DNA of 64,000 nucleotides from Paractinoplanes toevensis (GTDB taxonomy: Bacteria > Actinomycetota > Actinomycetes > Mycobacteriales > Micromonosporaceae), in the NCBI RefSeq assembly GCF_018332695.1, contig NZ_BOQN01000038.1:1-64000 (forward strand). Reading direction: 5' to 3'. Position numbers and translations under genes: made by a program. Numbering within the stretch: the stretch's first letter is position 1; each line of letters begins with the position of its first letter. Shown here one piece after another: positions 53,435-64,000 of this stretch. The notes under the pieces are model-generated. The model did no database searches. It saw only the letters and a list, made by a program, of their open reading frames with translations, and was not told the DNA's origin.

Positions 53435-55132
53435 CTAGACCGCCGTTGCGGCCAGCCGGGTCGCGTCCGCGCTCAGGTCGTCCGGCTGTTCCTGCGCGGC
53501 GCGTTCGGCGGCCACCCGCGATTCGTAGGCGGCGATCTCGGTATTTTTAAGAGCTGCGGACCAGCCGAGCGGGCCGGCCAGCAGGTCGGCGGCGGCCCGG
53601 GCCGCGGTCACCCCGCGGTCCGGGGTCTCGATGGAGATCCGGGTACGGCGGGTGAGCACGTCGTCCAGGTGCCGGGCGCCCTCGTGGGTGGCCGCGTACA
53701 CGATCTCGGCGCGCAGGTAATCGGGGGCGCCGACCAGTGGTTCGTGCAGCGCCGGATCGGCCTCGATCAGGGCGAGCACCTCGTCGACGAGCGTCCCGTA
53801 CCGCTTGAGCAGGTGTTCGATCCGGGTGACGTGCAGTCCGGCCCGGCGGGCCAGTTGGGCGCGCCGGTTCCAGGCGGCTCGGTAGCCGGGCGCACCGAGC
53901 AGCGGAACCTGCTCGGTGCAGGACGCCGGCACCCGCGTGTCGAGGTCGCGGACGGCGGCGTCGACCGCGTCCTTGGCCATCACCCGGTACGTCGTGTACT
54001 TGCCGCCGGCCACCAGGACCAGGCCGGGGGCGAGGGTGTCGACGGCATGCTCACGGGAGAGCTTCGCGGTGATCTCGGCGTCGGCCGACAGCAGCGGCCG
54101 CAGCCCGGCGTAGACGCCCTGCACGTCGTCCCGGGTCAGCGGGGTGGCGAGCGACTTGTTCACCTCGGCGAGCAGGTAGTCGACGTCGTGCGCGGACGCC
54201 GCCGGGTGCGCCTTGTCGAGGTTCCACGGGGTGTCGGTGGTGCCGATGATCCAGTTCCGGTCCCAGGGGATCACGAACAGCACGCTGGTGGCGGTGCGCA
54301 GGATCATCCCGGTCTGGCCGGCGATCTTCTCGCGCGGCACGACCAGGTGGATGCCCTTCGAGGCGGTGATCTTGAACTGGCCGCGCTCGCCCTTCAGCAG
54401 CGACTGGATGTCGCCGGTCCACACGCCGGTCGCGTTGATCACCGTGCGGGCCCGGATCTCCAGCTCGGTGCCGTTCTCCAGGTCCCGGGCGCGCACGCCG
54501 ACGACCCGGCGGCCCTCGCGGAGGAAGCCGACCACCTCGGTACGGGCGGCGACCTGCGCCCCGTTCGCGGCGGCGGTGCGGACCAGGAACATGGTGTGCC
54601 GCGCGTCGTCGACCTGGGCGTCGTAGTAGCGGATCGCGCCGACCAGCGACTCGGGGCTCAGCGCCGGGAACGCCCGCAGCGCCTCGGTGCGGCTCAGGTG
54701 CCGGTGCCGGGGGAGACCGGCACCCCAGCCGGAGAGGGCGAGCGTGTCGTAGAGGGCGAGACCGGCCCCGGCGTACAGCCGCTCCCAGGCGCGGTGCCGC
54801 AGCGGATAGAGGAACGGCACCGGCCGGACCAGGTGCGGGGCGAGTCGCTGGATGAGCAGGCCACGTTCCCGCAGCGCCTCGCGGACCAGCCCGAAGTCGA
54901 GCATCTCCAGGTAGCGCAGTCCGCCGTGGATCAGCTTGCTGGACCGGCTCGATGTGCCGCTGGCGAAGTCGCGGGCCTCGACCAGGCCGACGCCGAGCCC
55001 GCGGGTGGCGGCGTCGAGCGCCGCTCCGGCCCCGACCACGCCGGCCCCGATGACCAGCACGTCGAGCTCTTCCGTCGCGAGGTGGGCCAGGGCCGCCGAC
55101 CGGGCCTGCGGTGAGATAACTCCGGTGTTCAT
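53435..55132 (-). CDS. glpD: aerobic glycerol-3-phosphate dehydrogenase
   Basis: 565 aa from ATG 55132 (AAAGGACC upstream). FAD-binding GxGxxG in LVIGAGVVGAGAALDAATRG, GlpD signature TSSRSSKLIHGGLRYLE, a second conserved segment WNRNW-like PWDRNWIIGTTDTPW and LVAGGKYTTYRVMAKD, and a C-terminal helical domain. It oxidises glycerol 3-phosphate to dihydroxyacetone phosphate and feeds electrons to quinone. It starts 15 bp after the glpK stop and is co-transcribed with it. A much longer open frame running on into glpK is a frame artefact. Confidence 0.95.
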   Translation of the reverse strand: MNTGVISPQARSAALAHLATEELDVLVIGAGVVGAGAALDAATRGLGVGLVEARDFASGTSSRSSKLIHGGLRYLEMLDFGLVREALRERGLLIQRLAPHLVRPVPFLYPLRHRAWERLYAGAGLALYDTLALSGWGAGLPRHRHLSRTEALRAFPALSPESLVGAIRYYDAQVDDARHTMFLVRTAAANGAQVAARTEVVGFLREGRRVVGVRARDLENGTELEIRARTVINATGVWTGDIQSLLKGERGQFKITASKGIHLVVPREKIAGQTGMILRTATSVLFVIPWDRNWIIGTTDTPWNLDKAHPAASAHDVDYLLAEVNKSLATPLTRDDVQGVYAGLRPLLSADAEITAKLSREHAVDTLAPGLVLVAGGKYTTYRVMAKDAVDAAVRDLDTRVPASCTEQVPLLGAPGYRAAWNRRAQLARRAGLHVTRIEHLLKRYGTLVDEVLALIEADPALHEPLVGAPDYLRAEIVYAATHEGARHLDDVLTRRTRISIETPDRGVTAARAAADLLAGPLGWSAALKNTEIAAYESRVAAERAAQEQPDDLSADATRLAATAV

Positions 55133-55146
55133 CTGAGGTCCTTTCG

Positions 55147-56616
<1,470 letters not shown>

Positions 56617-56677
56617 ATCGCCTCCCTGGTGTCGGGCTGACGCTAGGAACGGCTCGGAACAGGGTCAACGACGATCG

Positions 56678-56694
56678 TGCGACAATGTCGCACG
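56678..56694. promoter_or_regulatory. perfect 17-bp palindrome GTGCGACA-A-TGTCGCAC, candidate IclR/GylR operator
   Basis: It lies between the divergent glpK (start 56616) and iclR (start 56730) genes. Two 8-bp arms around one central A are typical of IclR-family boxes. From there one regulator could control both the glpK-glpD-deoR and the iclR-glpK2 units. No other palindrome of this quality is in the 113-bp spacer. Confidence 0.65.
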
Positions 56695-56729
56695 TTGTCG
56701 GGGCGCCAATAGTGGGCTAGTCTCGCGCG

Positions 56730-57488
56730 GTGCCCGGGATGATCCAGTCCATCGAGCGGTCGTCGGCCGTGTTACGGCTGCTCGCGGCCGGTCCCGACCG
56801 GCTGCGGGTCAAAGAGGTCGCCGACGCGCTCGGGCTGCCCAAGTCGACCGCGCACGGCATCCTGCGCACCCTCGAGCAGGTCGGGTTCGTCGAGCAGGAC
56901 CCGCGCACCGCCCGCTACCGGCTCGGCCGCGGGTTGCTCGACCTCGCCAACGTCGGGCTCGACGTCAACGAACTGCGCTCACGCGCCCTCGACTGGGCCG
57001 ACGCCCTCGCCGGCCGCACCGTCGAAGCGGTCCGGATCGGGGTCCTGCAGGGCGCCTCGGTCCGGGTCGTCCACCACGTCTTCCGGCCCGACGACACCAC
57101 CCAGGCGATGGACACCGGCCTGGTCGTGCCGGCGCACGCCACGTCGTTGGGCAAGGTCCTTCTGGCGTACGACGTGACGGCGCTCGCCAGGGGCGGGCTC
57201 GACCCGTACACCCGGAAGACCGTGACCGCCCCGCGAGAGTTCGCCCGGGCTCTCGCCGAGGTCCGCGCCCAAGGGTGGGGCTCGGCGGTCGAGGAGTGGG
57301 AGCCGGGCCGCGCGGGTATCGCCGCCCCCGTGCGCACCTACGGCGGGCTGGTGGTCGGCGCGATCGGCATCTACGGGCCGGTCGAGCGGATCTGCGACGG
57401 CCGGCTGCGGCCGCGAACCGCGCTGGTCGAGCAGGTCTGCGCGACCGCGCACGCGATCTCCCGCGATCTGGCCGGGCCACGCCGATGA
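56730..57488 (+). CDS. IclR-family transcriptional regulator (GylR-like)
   Basis: 252 aa from GTG 56730; ATG 56739 is possible. N-terminal winged HTH ([31 protein letters not shown]), then the IclR effector domain (75-245, [16 protein letters not shown] and [22 protein letters not shown]). GylR of streptomycetes is an IclR regulator of glycerol operons, and this gene is divergent from glpK and overlaps the second glpK start (ATGA). It should respond to glycerol 3-phosphate and bind the palindrome at 56678-56694. Confidence 0.92.
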   Translation: MPGMIQSIERSSAVLRLLAAGPDRLRVKEVADALGLPKSTAHGILRTLEQVGFVEQDPRTARYRLGRGLLDLANVGLDVNELRSRALDWADALAGRTVEAVRIGVLQGASVRVVHHVFRPDDTTQAMDTGLVVPAHATSLGKVLLAYDVTALARGGLDPYTRKTVTAPREFARALAEVRAQGWGSAVEEWEPGRAGIAAPVRTYGGLVVGAIGIYGPVERICDGRLRPRTALVEQVCATAHAISRDLAGPRR

Positions 57489-58990
57489 CTTCACCCGAGC
57501 GCTACATCCTCGCCATCGATCAGGGGACCACCTCGACCCGGTGCATTCTCTTCGACCGGCGGGCCACCGTCGTCGCCGTGGCCCGGGCCGAGCATCCGCA
57601 GAGCTATCCCCGCCCCGGGTGGGTCGAGCACGACGCGGCCCGGATCTGGCGGGACACCCAGCGGCTGATCGCCCGGGCGATGCGGTCGGCCGGGATCGGC
57701 GCGTCCCAGGTCGCCGCGATCGGCATCGCCAACCAGCGGGAGACCACGGTGGTGTGGGACCGCGCGACCGGCGTGCCGGTGGCGCCGGCCATCGGCTGGC
57801 CGGACACCCGCACCTCGTCGCTGGCCTCGGCCCTGGATCCGGCCCTGATCGGTGCGAAGACGGGACTCCAGCCGGCCACCTACTTCTCCGCGACCAAGGT
57901 GCAGTGGCTGCTCGACCACATCCCCGGGTTGCGGGCCCGGGCCGAGAAGGGCGAGGTGCTCTTCGGGACGATGGACAGCTGGCTGATCTGGAACCTGACC
58001 GGCGGCCGGGAGCACCTGACCGACGTCACCAACGCCAGCCGCACCATGCTCATGGATCTGTCGACGCTGGCGTGGGACGCTTCGCTGCTGGATGTGTGCA
58101 CGATCCCACAGGCGATGCTCCCGTCCATCCGCTCCTCGTCCGAGGTCTACGGCGCGGCTTCGTCCGTGCTGCCCGGCGTGCCGATCGCCGCCGCGATGGG
58201 GGACCAGCAGGCCGCGCTCTTCGGCCAGACCTGCTTCGCGGCCGGAGACGCAAAATGCACATATGGTACGGGCGGGTTTCTGCTCATGAACACCGGCTCC
58301 ACGCCGGTGCGGTCGACGCACGGGTTGCTGACCACGGTGGGTTACCGGATCGGCTCCGACCCGGTCGCCTACGCGCTCGAAGGCTCGATCGCCGTCGCCG
58401 GGTCGCTGGTGCAGTGGGTGCGCGACGGGCTCGGGCTGATCGGCACCGCCTCGGAGATCGAGACCCTGGCCGGGACGGTCGCCGACAACGGCGGCTGCTA
58501 CATCGTGCCGGCCTTCTCCGGGCTGTTCGCGCCGCACTGGCGCAGCGAGGCGCGCGGCGTGATCGTCGGCCTGACCTCCTACATCACCAAGGGGCACCTG
58601 GCCCGGGCGGTGCTCGAGGCGACCGGGTGGCAGACCCGCGAGGTGGTCGACGCGATGAACGCCGACTCGGGCCTCGCGCTGACCGCGCTCAACGTGGACG
58701 GCGGGATGACCGCCGACAACATGCTCATGCAGATCATCGCGGACGTCCTCGATGTGCCGGTGGTGCGCCCGATGGTCGCCGAGACCGTGTCGCTCGGTGC
58801 CGCTTACGCGGCCGGCCTCGCCGTCGGTTACTGGTCGGACCTCCAGGACCTGCGCAACAACCGGCACCGGGCCGGCCGCTGGCTGCCGGCCATGGAGGCG
58901 ACCCGGCGCGCTGCCGAATACCGCAAGTGGCAACGCGCCGTCGATGCTGCGGTGCTATTCAGTTCGGTCGGCGATCACGGCCAGACGTAG
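57485..58990 (+). CDS. glpK: glycerol kinase 2
   Basis: 501 aa from ATG 57485, ATGA overlap with the IclR stop. The FGGY motifs match kinase 1: [59 protein letters not shown] and [20 protein letters not shown]. It is a full-length paralogue, so both proteins could phosphorylate glycerol, or one may have a different polyol. The last 15 bp overlap the convergent esterase gene. Confidence 0.94.
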   Translation: MTSPERYILAIDQGTTSTRCILFDRRATVVAVARAEHPQSYPRPGWVEHDAARIWRDTQRLIARAMRSAGIGASQVAAIGIANQRETTVVWDRATGVPVAPAIGWPDTRTSSLASALDPALIGAKTGLQPATYFSATKVQWLLDHIPGLRARAEKGEVLFGTMDSWLIWNLTGGREHLTDVTNASRTMLMDLSTLAWDASLLDVCTIPQAMLPSIRSSSEVYGAASSVLPGVPIAAAMGDQQAALFGQTCFAAGDAKCTYGTGGFLLMNTGSTPVRSTHGLLTTVGYRIGSDPVAYALEGSIAVAGSLVQWVRDGLGLIGTASEIETLAGTVADNGGCYIVPAFSGLFAPHWRSEARGVIVGLTSYITKGHLARAVLEATGWQTREVVDAMNADSGLALTALNVDGGMTADNMLMQIIADVLDVPVVRPMVAETVSLGAAYAAGLAVGYWSDLQDLRNNRHRAGRWLPAMEATRRAAEYRKWQRAVDAAVLFSSVGDHGQT

Positions 58991-60744
58991 GGCGACCTGG
59001 CCGGCTTCGGCTCCTTCCGCTGCTTGTACGGGTGGGTGCGGAACTGCTCGCTGTGCAGCCCGAACGACCGGTCCAGCTTCGGCATCCAGTACGAGTCGGC
59101 GTGGTTGCCCGCGCCCAGCTGGTAGTCGTGCTTGACCCCCTTCGACGCCAGGGCCACGCTCATGTTCTTGGCCGCGGTGCCGAAGCCGTACTCGTCCTGG
59201 TCGCCGCCGTCGAAGTAGTAGGTGTGCACATTCAGCTGGGTCGCCGTCATCCCGGTGACCATGTTGATCGGCTGGAGACCGGCGTTGGCCGCGCGCTCGG
59301 CGGCGGTGCCGGCCAGCGGCGGGTAGCTGAACGCGCCGATGTGGCTGGCGATCGAGCTGAACAGGTCGGGCCGGGTGAGGCCGATCGTGAACGCGCCCTG
59401 GCCGCCCATCGAGACGCCGGAGATGCCGCGGTGCTCCCGATCGGGAATCGTGCGGTACTCCCTGTCGACCATCGGCACGATCTCACCGGTGATCATCGTC
59501 TTGTAGTTGCCGGCCGAGGTGTCCACATACCACCCGCTGCCGCCGTCCGGGAAGACCACGACGAAGTCCTCGAGGCCCTTGTCCTTGATCAGCTTGTCGA
59601 GGACCGTGTCGATGTCGCGGGCCTCCCACTCGATGTTGCTGCCGTTGATGCCGTTCAGCAGGTAGACGACCGGGAAGCGCTCGGCCGTGGTGCGGGTGTA
59701 GTTCTTCGGCAGGTAGACGTTGAACTGGACCCGCTTGCCCATCGCGGCCGAGACGTAGCTGTCCCGGAAGAAGCGGGCATGGTCGCCCAGCTCGACGCTC
59801 CTGCGTGGGTCGAGGTAGAGCATCTCCCGGGTGGCCGGCAGCAACTCGGTGCCGTCGGCGGCGGTCCAGCCGCGGATGGTGTCGACCACGAGCCGGCCCT
59901 GCGAGTCGACGAAGACCTCGGCCTGCGTGTCGGTCAGCGTGATCTTCTTGTTGGCGCTGATCCAGCCCTTGACCTCGGACAGTCGCCGGTCGGCGGTGTC
60001 GCCCCGGTGGAAGAAGCCGTCGGCCAGCGTCGAGGCGTAACCGCGCACGTCACCCGAGGCGATCGCGCGGTGCTGCTTGTTCAGGATCGCGCAGGCGTAC
60101 GCCAGCTGGCTCTTGGTCGCGGCCTTGCCGGTGATGCCGTTGAGCGCCCGCAGATGCGCCTTCGTGTAGAGGCCGACCGGGCCGGCGTAGAAGCCGCCAC
60201 CGCCGGTGCCGTCGTAGGCCCGGACCGCGATGGTGTTGGTGGCGCCCCACTTGAGCAGGCCGTCGGCCGGGTAATACTCCCGCGGGACCTCCCACGTGGA
60301 GTCGAAGTTGGGCGGGAAGCCGCCGGTGCGGCCGATCTCGGTGCCGTTCAGGAAGGTCTGGTCGGCGTCGTCGATCTGCCCGAGCGCGGCCACGATCGTC
60401 GAGTCGGTGACACCCGACGGCCGGGCCGGCAGCGTGAACGTCTTGCGGTACCACGCATAGCCGTCGTACTTGGCCAGGGTGGCGTCGGTGTTCCAGTTGT
60501 CCGGGACCGTCCACGACTTCCAGGCGGTGTCGTCGAAGGACGGCGCGGCCCAGGCGACGTCGTCGCCGGTGGTGAACTTCCAGCCGTCGCCGGCCAGGTC
60601 GAATCCATAGTCGATCGAGCCGGTGGTGGCACAGGAGGTGTCGCCGCCGCCGGTGGCGAGGGCGGGCTCCCCGGCGGTGACGGCGAACGCCGTGCCGGCC
60701 ACGAGGGCGACGGCCAGCAGAGCGCGAGGGGTTGTGCGTGACAT
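58975..60744 (-). CDS. secreted three-domain esterase
   Basis: 589 aa. Sec signal (1-31, ending EPALA), then a beta-sandwich sugar-binding-like domain (about 45-195, [20 protein letters not shown] and WYRKTFTLP as in GH2 or sialate O-acetylesterase N-termini), an NTF2/SnoaL-like domain (about 205-310) and a C-terminal esterase-D-type alpha/beta hydrolase (about 330-575) with [10 protein letters not shown] (nucleophile Ser), [15 protein letters not shown] and late AGNHADSYW (His). It resembles feruloyl/acetylxylan esterases; the natural ester is unknown. This domain order is uncommon. Confidence 0.82.
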   Translation of the reverse strand: MSRTTPRALLAVALVAGTAFAVTAGEPALATGGGDTSCATTGSIDYGFDLAGDGWKFTTGDDVAWAAPSFDDTAWKSWTVPDNWNTDATLAKYDGYAWYRKTFTLPARPSGVTDSTIVAALGQIDDADQTFLNGTEIGRTGGFPPNFDSTWEVPREYYPADGLLKWGATNTIAVRAYDGTGGGGFYAGPVGLYTKAHLRALNGITGKAATKSQLAYACAILNKQHRAIASGDVRGYASTLADGFFHRGDTADRRLSEVKGWISANKKITLTDTQAEVFVDSQGRLVVDTIRGWTAADGTELLPATREMLYLDPRRSVELGDHARFFRDSYVSAAMGKRVQFNVYLPKNYTRTTAERFPVVYLLNGINGSNIEWEARDIDTVLDKLIKDKGLEDFVVVFPDGGSGWYVDTSAGNYKTMITGEIVPMVDREYRTIPDREHRGISGVSMGGQGAFTIGLTRPDLFSSIASHIGAFSYPPLAGTAAERAANAGLQPINMVTGMTATQLNVHTYYFDGGDQDEYGFGTAAKNMSVALASKGVKHDYQLGAGNHADSYWMPKLDRSFGLHSEQFRTHPYKQRKEPKPARSPYVWP

Positions 60745-60775
60745 GGGATTTGGCTCCTTGTCGAATGCCGACTAC

Positions 60776-60787
60776 GTGCACGTGCAC
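60776..60787. promoter_or_regulatory. palindrome GTGCACGTGCAC upstream of the esterase gene
   Basis: A 12-bp fully self-complementary sequence with a second GTTGCAC nearby, 32 bp before the esterase start on its promoter side. It may be an operator for the esterase. No regulator in the window is clearly linked to it. Confidence 0.4.
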
Positions 60788-60849
60788 ACGTTGCACAAAA
60801 TCAAACACGAAACACGATGGTCGAACAGTCGCAACATTCGTGACCGATG

Positions 60850-61830
60850 TCAACGGCTGGGAAGATCAATCCTTTCGCCAGCTAGAGGCGGCATTGGCGC
60901 AAGTTGTGCGTCGATGTTTGGTCGCGTGGGAAAATCGACGCGATCAAGGGGGTCGATACGGCTTTCGAAAGCGACGCCCGCTCTGCGGGCAAGCCGCACG
61001 ACGACCCACGCGTACGCGCTGAGCACCAGCACGTCGACCACCAGGAACTGCCACGGCATGTCGGCCGCCGTCTCGTCCGTGCCCAGCTCACCGAAGGCGG
61101 CCGCCGCCACGCTGCCGAGCAGGTTGTTGGCCACGTGCAGCGCGATCGCCGCCTCCAGACCGCCGGTGCGCACCGTCAGCCAGCCCGTGACCACCCCGAA
61201 CAGCAGCAGGTCGGTGAACCCCCACGGCGTGCCCCACCCGTGCAGCGCCGCGAAGATCACGGCCTGGATCCCGATCGGCAGCCACGGCCGCCGGCACCAC
61301 GAGCCCACCGCCTGCAGCAGCCAGCCCCGGGTCACGAACTCCTCGGCCGCCGCCTGCGGCGGGACCACCAGCACGAGCACCGCCATGGAGGCCAGGAACG
61401 GCCCCCAGCCGACCAACTCGGCCCGGTCGAACCCGGCATCGACCCCGGTGGCCGCGGCGAGCGCCGTGCCGCCGCCGAGCAGCAGCACGATCGCGACGGC
61501 CGCCACCGCCAGGCAGGTCAGCAGCCAGCGCCACCGCAACCGCCCGGTGACCGACGCGAGCGTGCCGGCCGGCCGTCTCTGGATCGCCCGCGCCGCGACC
61601 AGCGTCACCGGCAACAGCGCCGCGACCATCAGGAACGCGAGCGCCAGATCGGCGCGCTCGCCGAAGCTCGGCACCCCGTCGGGCCCGTCGGGCCGCCCGG
61701 CGATCGCGGCCGCCATGGTGACCAACAGGAATCCGCCGATCGCGAGGACCGGCCCGGCGATGACGATGAACAGCGTGCCGAGGACCGTGCGGGAGACTCT
61801 CGGACCGGCGAGGCGGTGATATCGAGGCAT
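60850..61830 (-). CDS. CPBP-family intramembrane metalloprotease
   Basis: 326 aa with about eight transmembrane helices. CAAX/Abi signature: EE-x3-R in AAEEFVTRGWLL, His in FAALHGWGTP and the second His/Asn in IALHVANNLLG. The family includes Rce1-type prenyl proteases and bacteriocin-immunity proteins; the substrate here is unknown. It is transcribed away from the histidine kinase gene at 61922 and starts 91 bp from it. Confidence 0.92.
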   Translation of the reverse strand: MPRYHRLAGPRVSRTVLGTLFIVIAGPVLAIGGFLLVTMAAAIAGRPDGPDGVPSFGERADLALAFLMVAALLPVTLVAARAIQRRPAGTLASVTGRLRWRWLLTCLAVAAVAIVLLLGGGTALAAATGVDAGFDRAELVGWGPFLASMAVLVLVVPPQAAAEEFVTRGWLLQAVGSWCRRPWLPIGIQAVIFAALHGWGTPWGFTDLLLFGVVTGWLTVRTGGLEAAIALHVANNLLGSVAAAAFGELGTDETAADMPWQFLVVDVLVLSAYAWVVVRLARRAGVAFESRIDPLDRVDFPTRPNIDAQLAPMPPLAGERIDLPSR

Positions 61831-61921
61831 GCCGAGAGTTTGGCGGCCGGGGCACCTTGATCGAATCGGACCACGGTCTGAATTGGCCTAGGACCTTGGT
61901 TATAGACCAGAGTCCAGGGAC

Positions 61922-63886
61922 ATGAAGCAGTGGAGAACCTGGCTGCTGCCGGCGCTGCTGGTGGCGGTCCAGTTGGCCCTGTGGCCGCACCACGCGCTGC
62001 CGCCGCTGCGTGCGATCGCGCTGGCCGGGACGACCCTGGTGATCGGCGCGGCCCTGCTGTGGCGGCGCACCCGGCCGGTCCTCACCATGATCGCGGTCAG
62101 CATCGCGATCCCGGCCGGCGAGCTGATCGCGCCGCGCGATTCCCTCCTGGTCGTGTCGGCCGCCGACATGGTGGCCCTGTTCAGCGTCGCCGCCCGCCGG
62201 GACGGCCGCACCACCGCGATCGCCACCGCCGGCGCCGTCCTGGTCCAGGCCGGGGTCACGGCGCTCGACGACGAGGTCGGCGCCGACTACCTGTGGATCA
62301 TGCTGGCCGTGGTCGCCGTCTACGCCGCGATCGCGGCCCTGGGCCGCCGCCGGGGCCAATGGGTCCGAGCCCGCGCCGAGGCCGCCGACCGCCTGGCCGA
62401 GGCCGAACGAGCCGAACGCGAGGCGGCCGTGGCCGAACGCCGCCGCCTGGCCCGCGAGCTGCACGACGTCACCGCCCACCACCTCACCTCCATCGTGATC
62501 AACGCGTCGGCCGCCGAGATGCTCGCCACCCAGCGCCCCGAACTGCGCCCCGAGGCCCTCACCTACGCCGCCCGGACCGGCCGGGACACCCTCGCCGCCC
62601 TGCACCGCCTGGTGCGGATCCTGCCCGCCGACGAGCTCCCGCCGGACCGCCCGCAGAGTTTGGCCGACCTGGCCGAGGCCTTCGCCCCCCTGGGCCAGCC
62701 GGTGACCACGGACCTCCCGCCCGGCGATCCGCCGCCCGCCATCGCCGACGCCGCCTACGGCATCGCCCGCGAGGCGCTGACCAACACCCTGCGATATGCG
62801 CCAGGCCGTCCGGTCCGGCTGCATTTGCGGTACGCGCGGGAGCACGCCGAACTGGTCATCGACGACGACGGGCAGCCCGATGGCCCGGCGGTGACCGGCC
62901 TCGGCGGCGGCCGCGGCGTGACCGGCATGCGCGAGCGCGCGGCCGCGGTGGGCGGCACCGTCACCGCGGGCCGGCGCGACGACGGCGGCTGGCGGGTGCG
63001 CGCCGTTCTCCCGCTGACCGCACCCTCGCCCCGGCGGCGACAGTGGAGTCCCGTCGTGCTGGATGCCGTCCTGGTCGCGCTCCTGGTGGTGGCACCCCTG
63101 AGCGGCCTGGCCGTGAGCGCGGCGGAGGACGGCCTCACCGCCCCCGGCATCGCCCTGGTCGTCCTGGCCGTCGTGGCGCACCCGGTGCCGCTGTTCTGGC
63201 GGCGCAGCCACCCGTGGCCGGTGTTCGCGGCCGTGGCCGCCACCACTTGGCTGGGCCCGCTGCTGGTCGGCCTGGCCGTGATCCCGTCCGGCACCGCCTG
63301 GCTGTTCCTGTTCAGTGCGGGCGCCGAATTCGCCGCCGTCTACTCCGTCGCGTCCCGGGGCAAACCCGCCGGACTGACCTGGCTCTCCGCCGGGATCGCG
63401 GCGATCTCGTCGGCCGCGGCGCTCGGCACCCTGATCGGCCTGGACCCGCCGGACGCCACCGAGCCGGCGACCAGCCTGGCGGCCCGCATCTTCATCGCCG
63501 CCTTCCTGGCCGGGGTCGTCGCGGTCCTGCTGGCCGTCCCGGCCGGCCTGAGCTGGCTGGCCGGCCACCTGGAACGCGGCCGCCGCGACCGCCGCCACGC
63601 CCGCGAGGAGGGCCGGGTCGAAGCCGTCCTGTTCCGGGCGGCCGACCACGCCCGCGGCGAGCGTGCCCGGGTGGCGGCCGGCCTCCGGGACGCCGTCCTG
63701 CAGCATGCGGCCCAGATCCCGGCCGCGGCCGCCCGCGACGACCTCCCCGCCGTGGTGGCCGCCGCCCGGCACGCCCTGGCCGCGATGCGGGCCCTGCTGG
63801 ACGGCCTGGGCCGGCCCGCCGAGCCCTACGATCGGGGCGTCGGATCCGAGGCTGCCGGGGAGGTGTCACCATCGCCGTCCGAGTGA
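61922..63886 (+). CDS. NarL-type sensor histidine kinase with degenerate second dimerisation segment
   Basis: 654 aa. Four or five N-terminal transmembrane helices (about 5-130), a linker coil, HisKA_3 with RRLARELHDVTAHHLTS (phospho-His181) and HATPase_c (EALTNTLRYAPG, GGRGVTGMRERAAAVGG). A second membrane region follows (about 380-560). The C-terminal piece, ERARVAAGLRDAVLQHA, aligns with an H-box whose His is replaced by Arg589. Cells use this class with LuxR-type response regulators; the adjacent gene fits. The stop overlaps the next gene's GTG/ATG. Confidence 0.9.
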   Translation: MKQWRTWLLPALLVAVQLALWPHHALPPLRAIALAGTTLVIGAALLWRRTRPVLTMIAVSIAIPAGELIAPRDSLLVVSAADMVALFSVAARRDGRTTAIATAGAVLVQAGVTALDDEVGADYLWIMLAVVAVYAAIAALGRRRGQWVRARAEAADRLAEAERAEREAAVAERRRLARELHDVTAHHLTSIVINASAAEMLATQRPELRPEALTYAARTGRDTLAALHRLVRILPADELPPDRPQSLADLAEAFAPLGQPVTTDLPPGDPPPAIADAAYGIAREALTNTLRYAPGRPVRLHLRYAREHAELVIDDDGQPDGPAVTGLGGGRGVTGMRERAAAVGGTVTAGRRDDGGWRVRAVLPLTAPSPRRRQWSPVVLDAVLVALLVVAPLSGLAVSAAEDGLTAPGIALVVLAVVAHPVPLFWRRSHPWPVFAAVAATTWLGPLLVGLAVIPSGTAWLFLFSAGAEFAAVYSVASRGKPAGLTWLSAGIAAISSAAALGTLIGLDPPDATEPATSLAARIFIAAFLAGVVAVLLAVPAGLSWLAGHLERGRRDRRHAREEGRVEAVLFRAADHARGERARVAAGLRDAVLQHAAQIPAAAARDDLPAVVAAARHALAAMRALLDGLGRPAEPYDRGVGSEAAGEVSPSPSE

Positions 63887-64000
63887 TGATCGTGGATGAC
63901 CAGGTGATGGTGCGGGCCGGGCTGGCCGCCATCGTCGGGTCGCAGGACGACCTCGAGGTGGTGGGGGAGGCCGGTGACGGCGCGACCGCACTGACACTGG
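63883..64000 (+). CDS. response regulator (partial, cut by window end)
   Basis: At least 39 codons of a receiver domain: VMIVDDQVMVRAGLAAIVGS, then DLEVVGEAGDGATAL. The acidic pair is in VDDQ; the phospho-acceptor Asp and the output domain lie past 64000. By its partner it should be a NarL/FixJ regulator. GTG 63883 or ATG 63886 overlap the kinase stop, but the best ribosome site (GGGGAGG, 63857-63863) would suit a start near 63871, where only ATC is found. Confidence 0.85.
   Translation, partial: MMIVDDQVMVRAGLAAIVGSQDDLEVVGEAGDGATALTL

Overview
The window is a very GC-rich chromosomal segment from a mycelial actinobacterium, most likely a Micromonosporaceae member (Actinoplanes-like). The signs are the codon usage, GTG/TTG starts, ATGA-coupled operons, mycothiol-type DinB proteins, secreted GH10 and CBM2 proteins, a perfect CebR-type box, two methyl-accepting chemoreceptors (uncommon in Streptomyces) and many one- and two-component regulators. 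The genus is an inference. I saw no rRNA, tRNA, CRISPR array or prophage.

Layout. 0.1-4.5 kb: ECF42-type sigma factor with its DGPF/YciI partner, an MFS permease with an extra C-terminal domain, and a Tat-exported LD-carboxypeptidase. 4.5-9.7 kb: two decayed IS630-family copies in opposite orientation, both at CTAG sites that coincide with gene stop codons. They bracket a gene-fragment scar and an ECF sigma / zinc anti-sigma / ABC exporter operon. 9.7-12.6 kb: a DUF4291 protein and a fused anthranilate synthase preceded by a readable trp attenuator (leader peptide with two Trp codons plus a terminator hairpin). 12.8-17.9 kb: response regulator, histidine kinase, DUF3159 protein, diguanylate cyclase and chemoreceptor. 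18.4-24.5 kb: alpha/beta hydrolase, secreted xylanase behind a CebR box, secreted M28 peptidase and a second chemoreceptor. 24.5-32.8 kb: FAD oxidoreductase, DUF6918-like protein with a strong terminator, then a LacI regulator, a complete ABC importer and a D-mannonate dehydratase (ManD) as one operon-like module. 32.9-36.0 kb: GAF histidine kinase, orphan NMT1-like binding lipoprotein and a secreted FN3-CBM2 protein. 36.0-36.9 kb: a gene-poor stretch with repeats and a LysR remnant. 36.9-43.9 kb: AraC-GyrI regulator, DksA/TraR zinc finger, TPM-domain membrane protein with a coiled-coil partner, acyl-CoA ligase and a HEAT-like protein. 44-52.7 kb: small metabolic genes (alcohol dehydrogenase, two MBL hydrolases, SDR, two GNATs, membrane proteins, two DinB-type proteins, a DUF3800-like protein and a methyltransferase). 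52.7-59 kb: a glycerol regulon (glpK, glpD, DeoR regulator; divergent IclR regulator and a second glpK around a perfect 17-bp palindrome). 59-64 kb: three-domain secreted esterase, CPBP protease, and a histidine kinase with the start of its response regulator cut by the window end.

Functional themes are polysaccharide degradation and uptake of breakdown products, glycerol use, and dense regulation (two ECF sigma factors, three kinases, and LacI, IclR, DeoR and AraC regulators). The best cis-regulatory signals are the trp attenuator, the CebR box, the LacI-proximal inverted repeat and the glycerol-operon palindrome.
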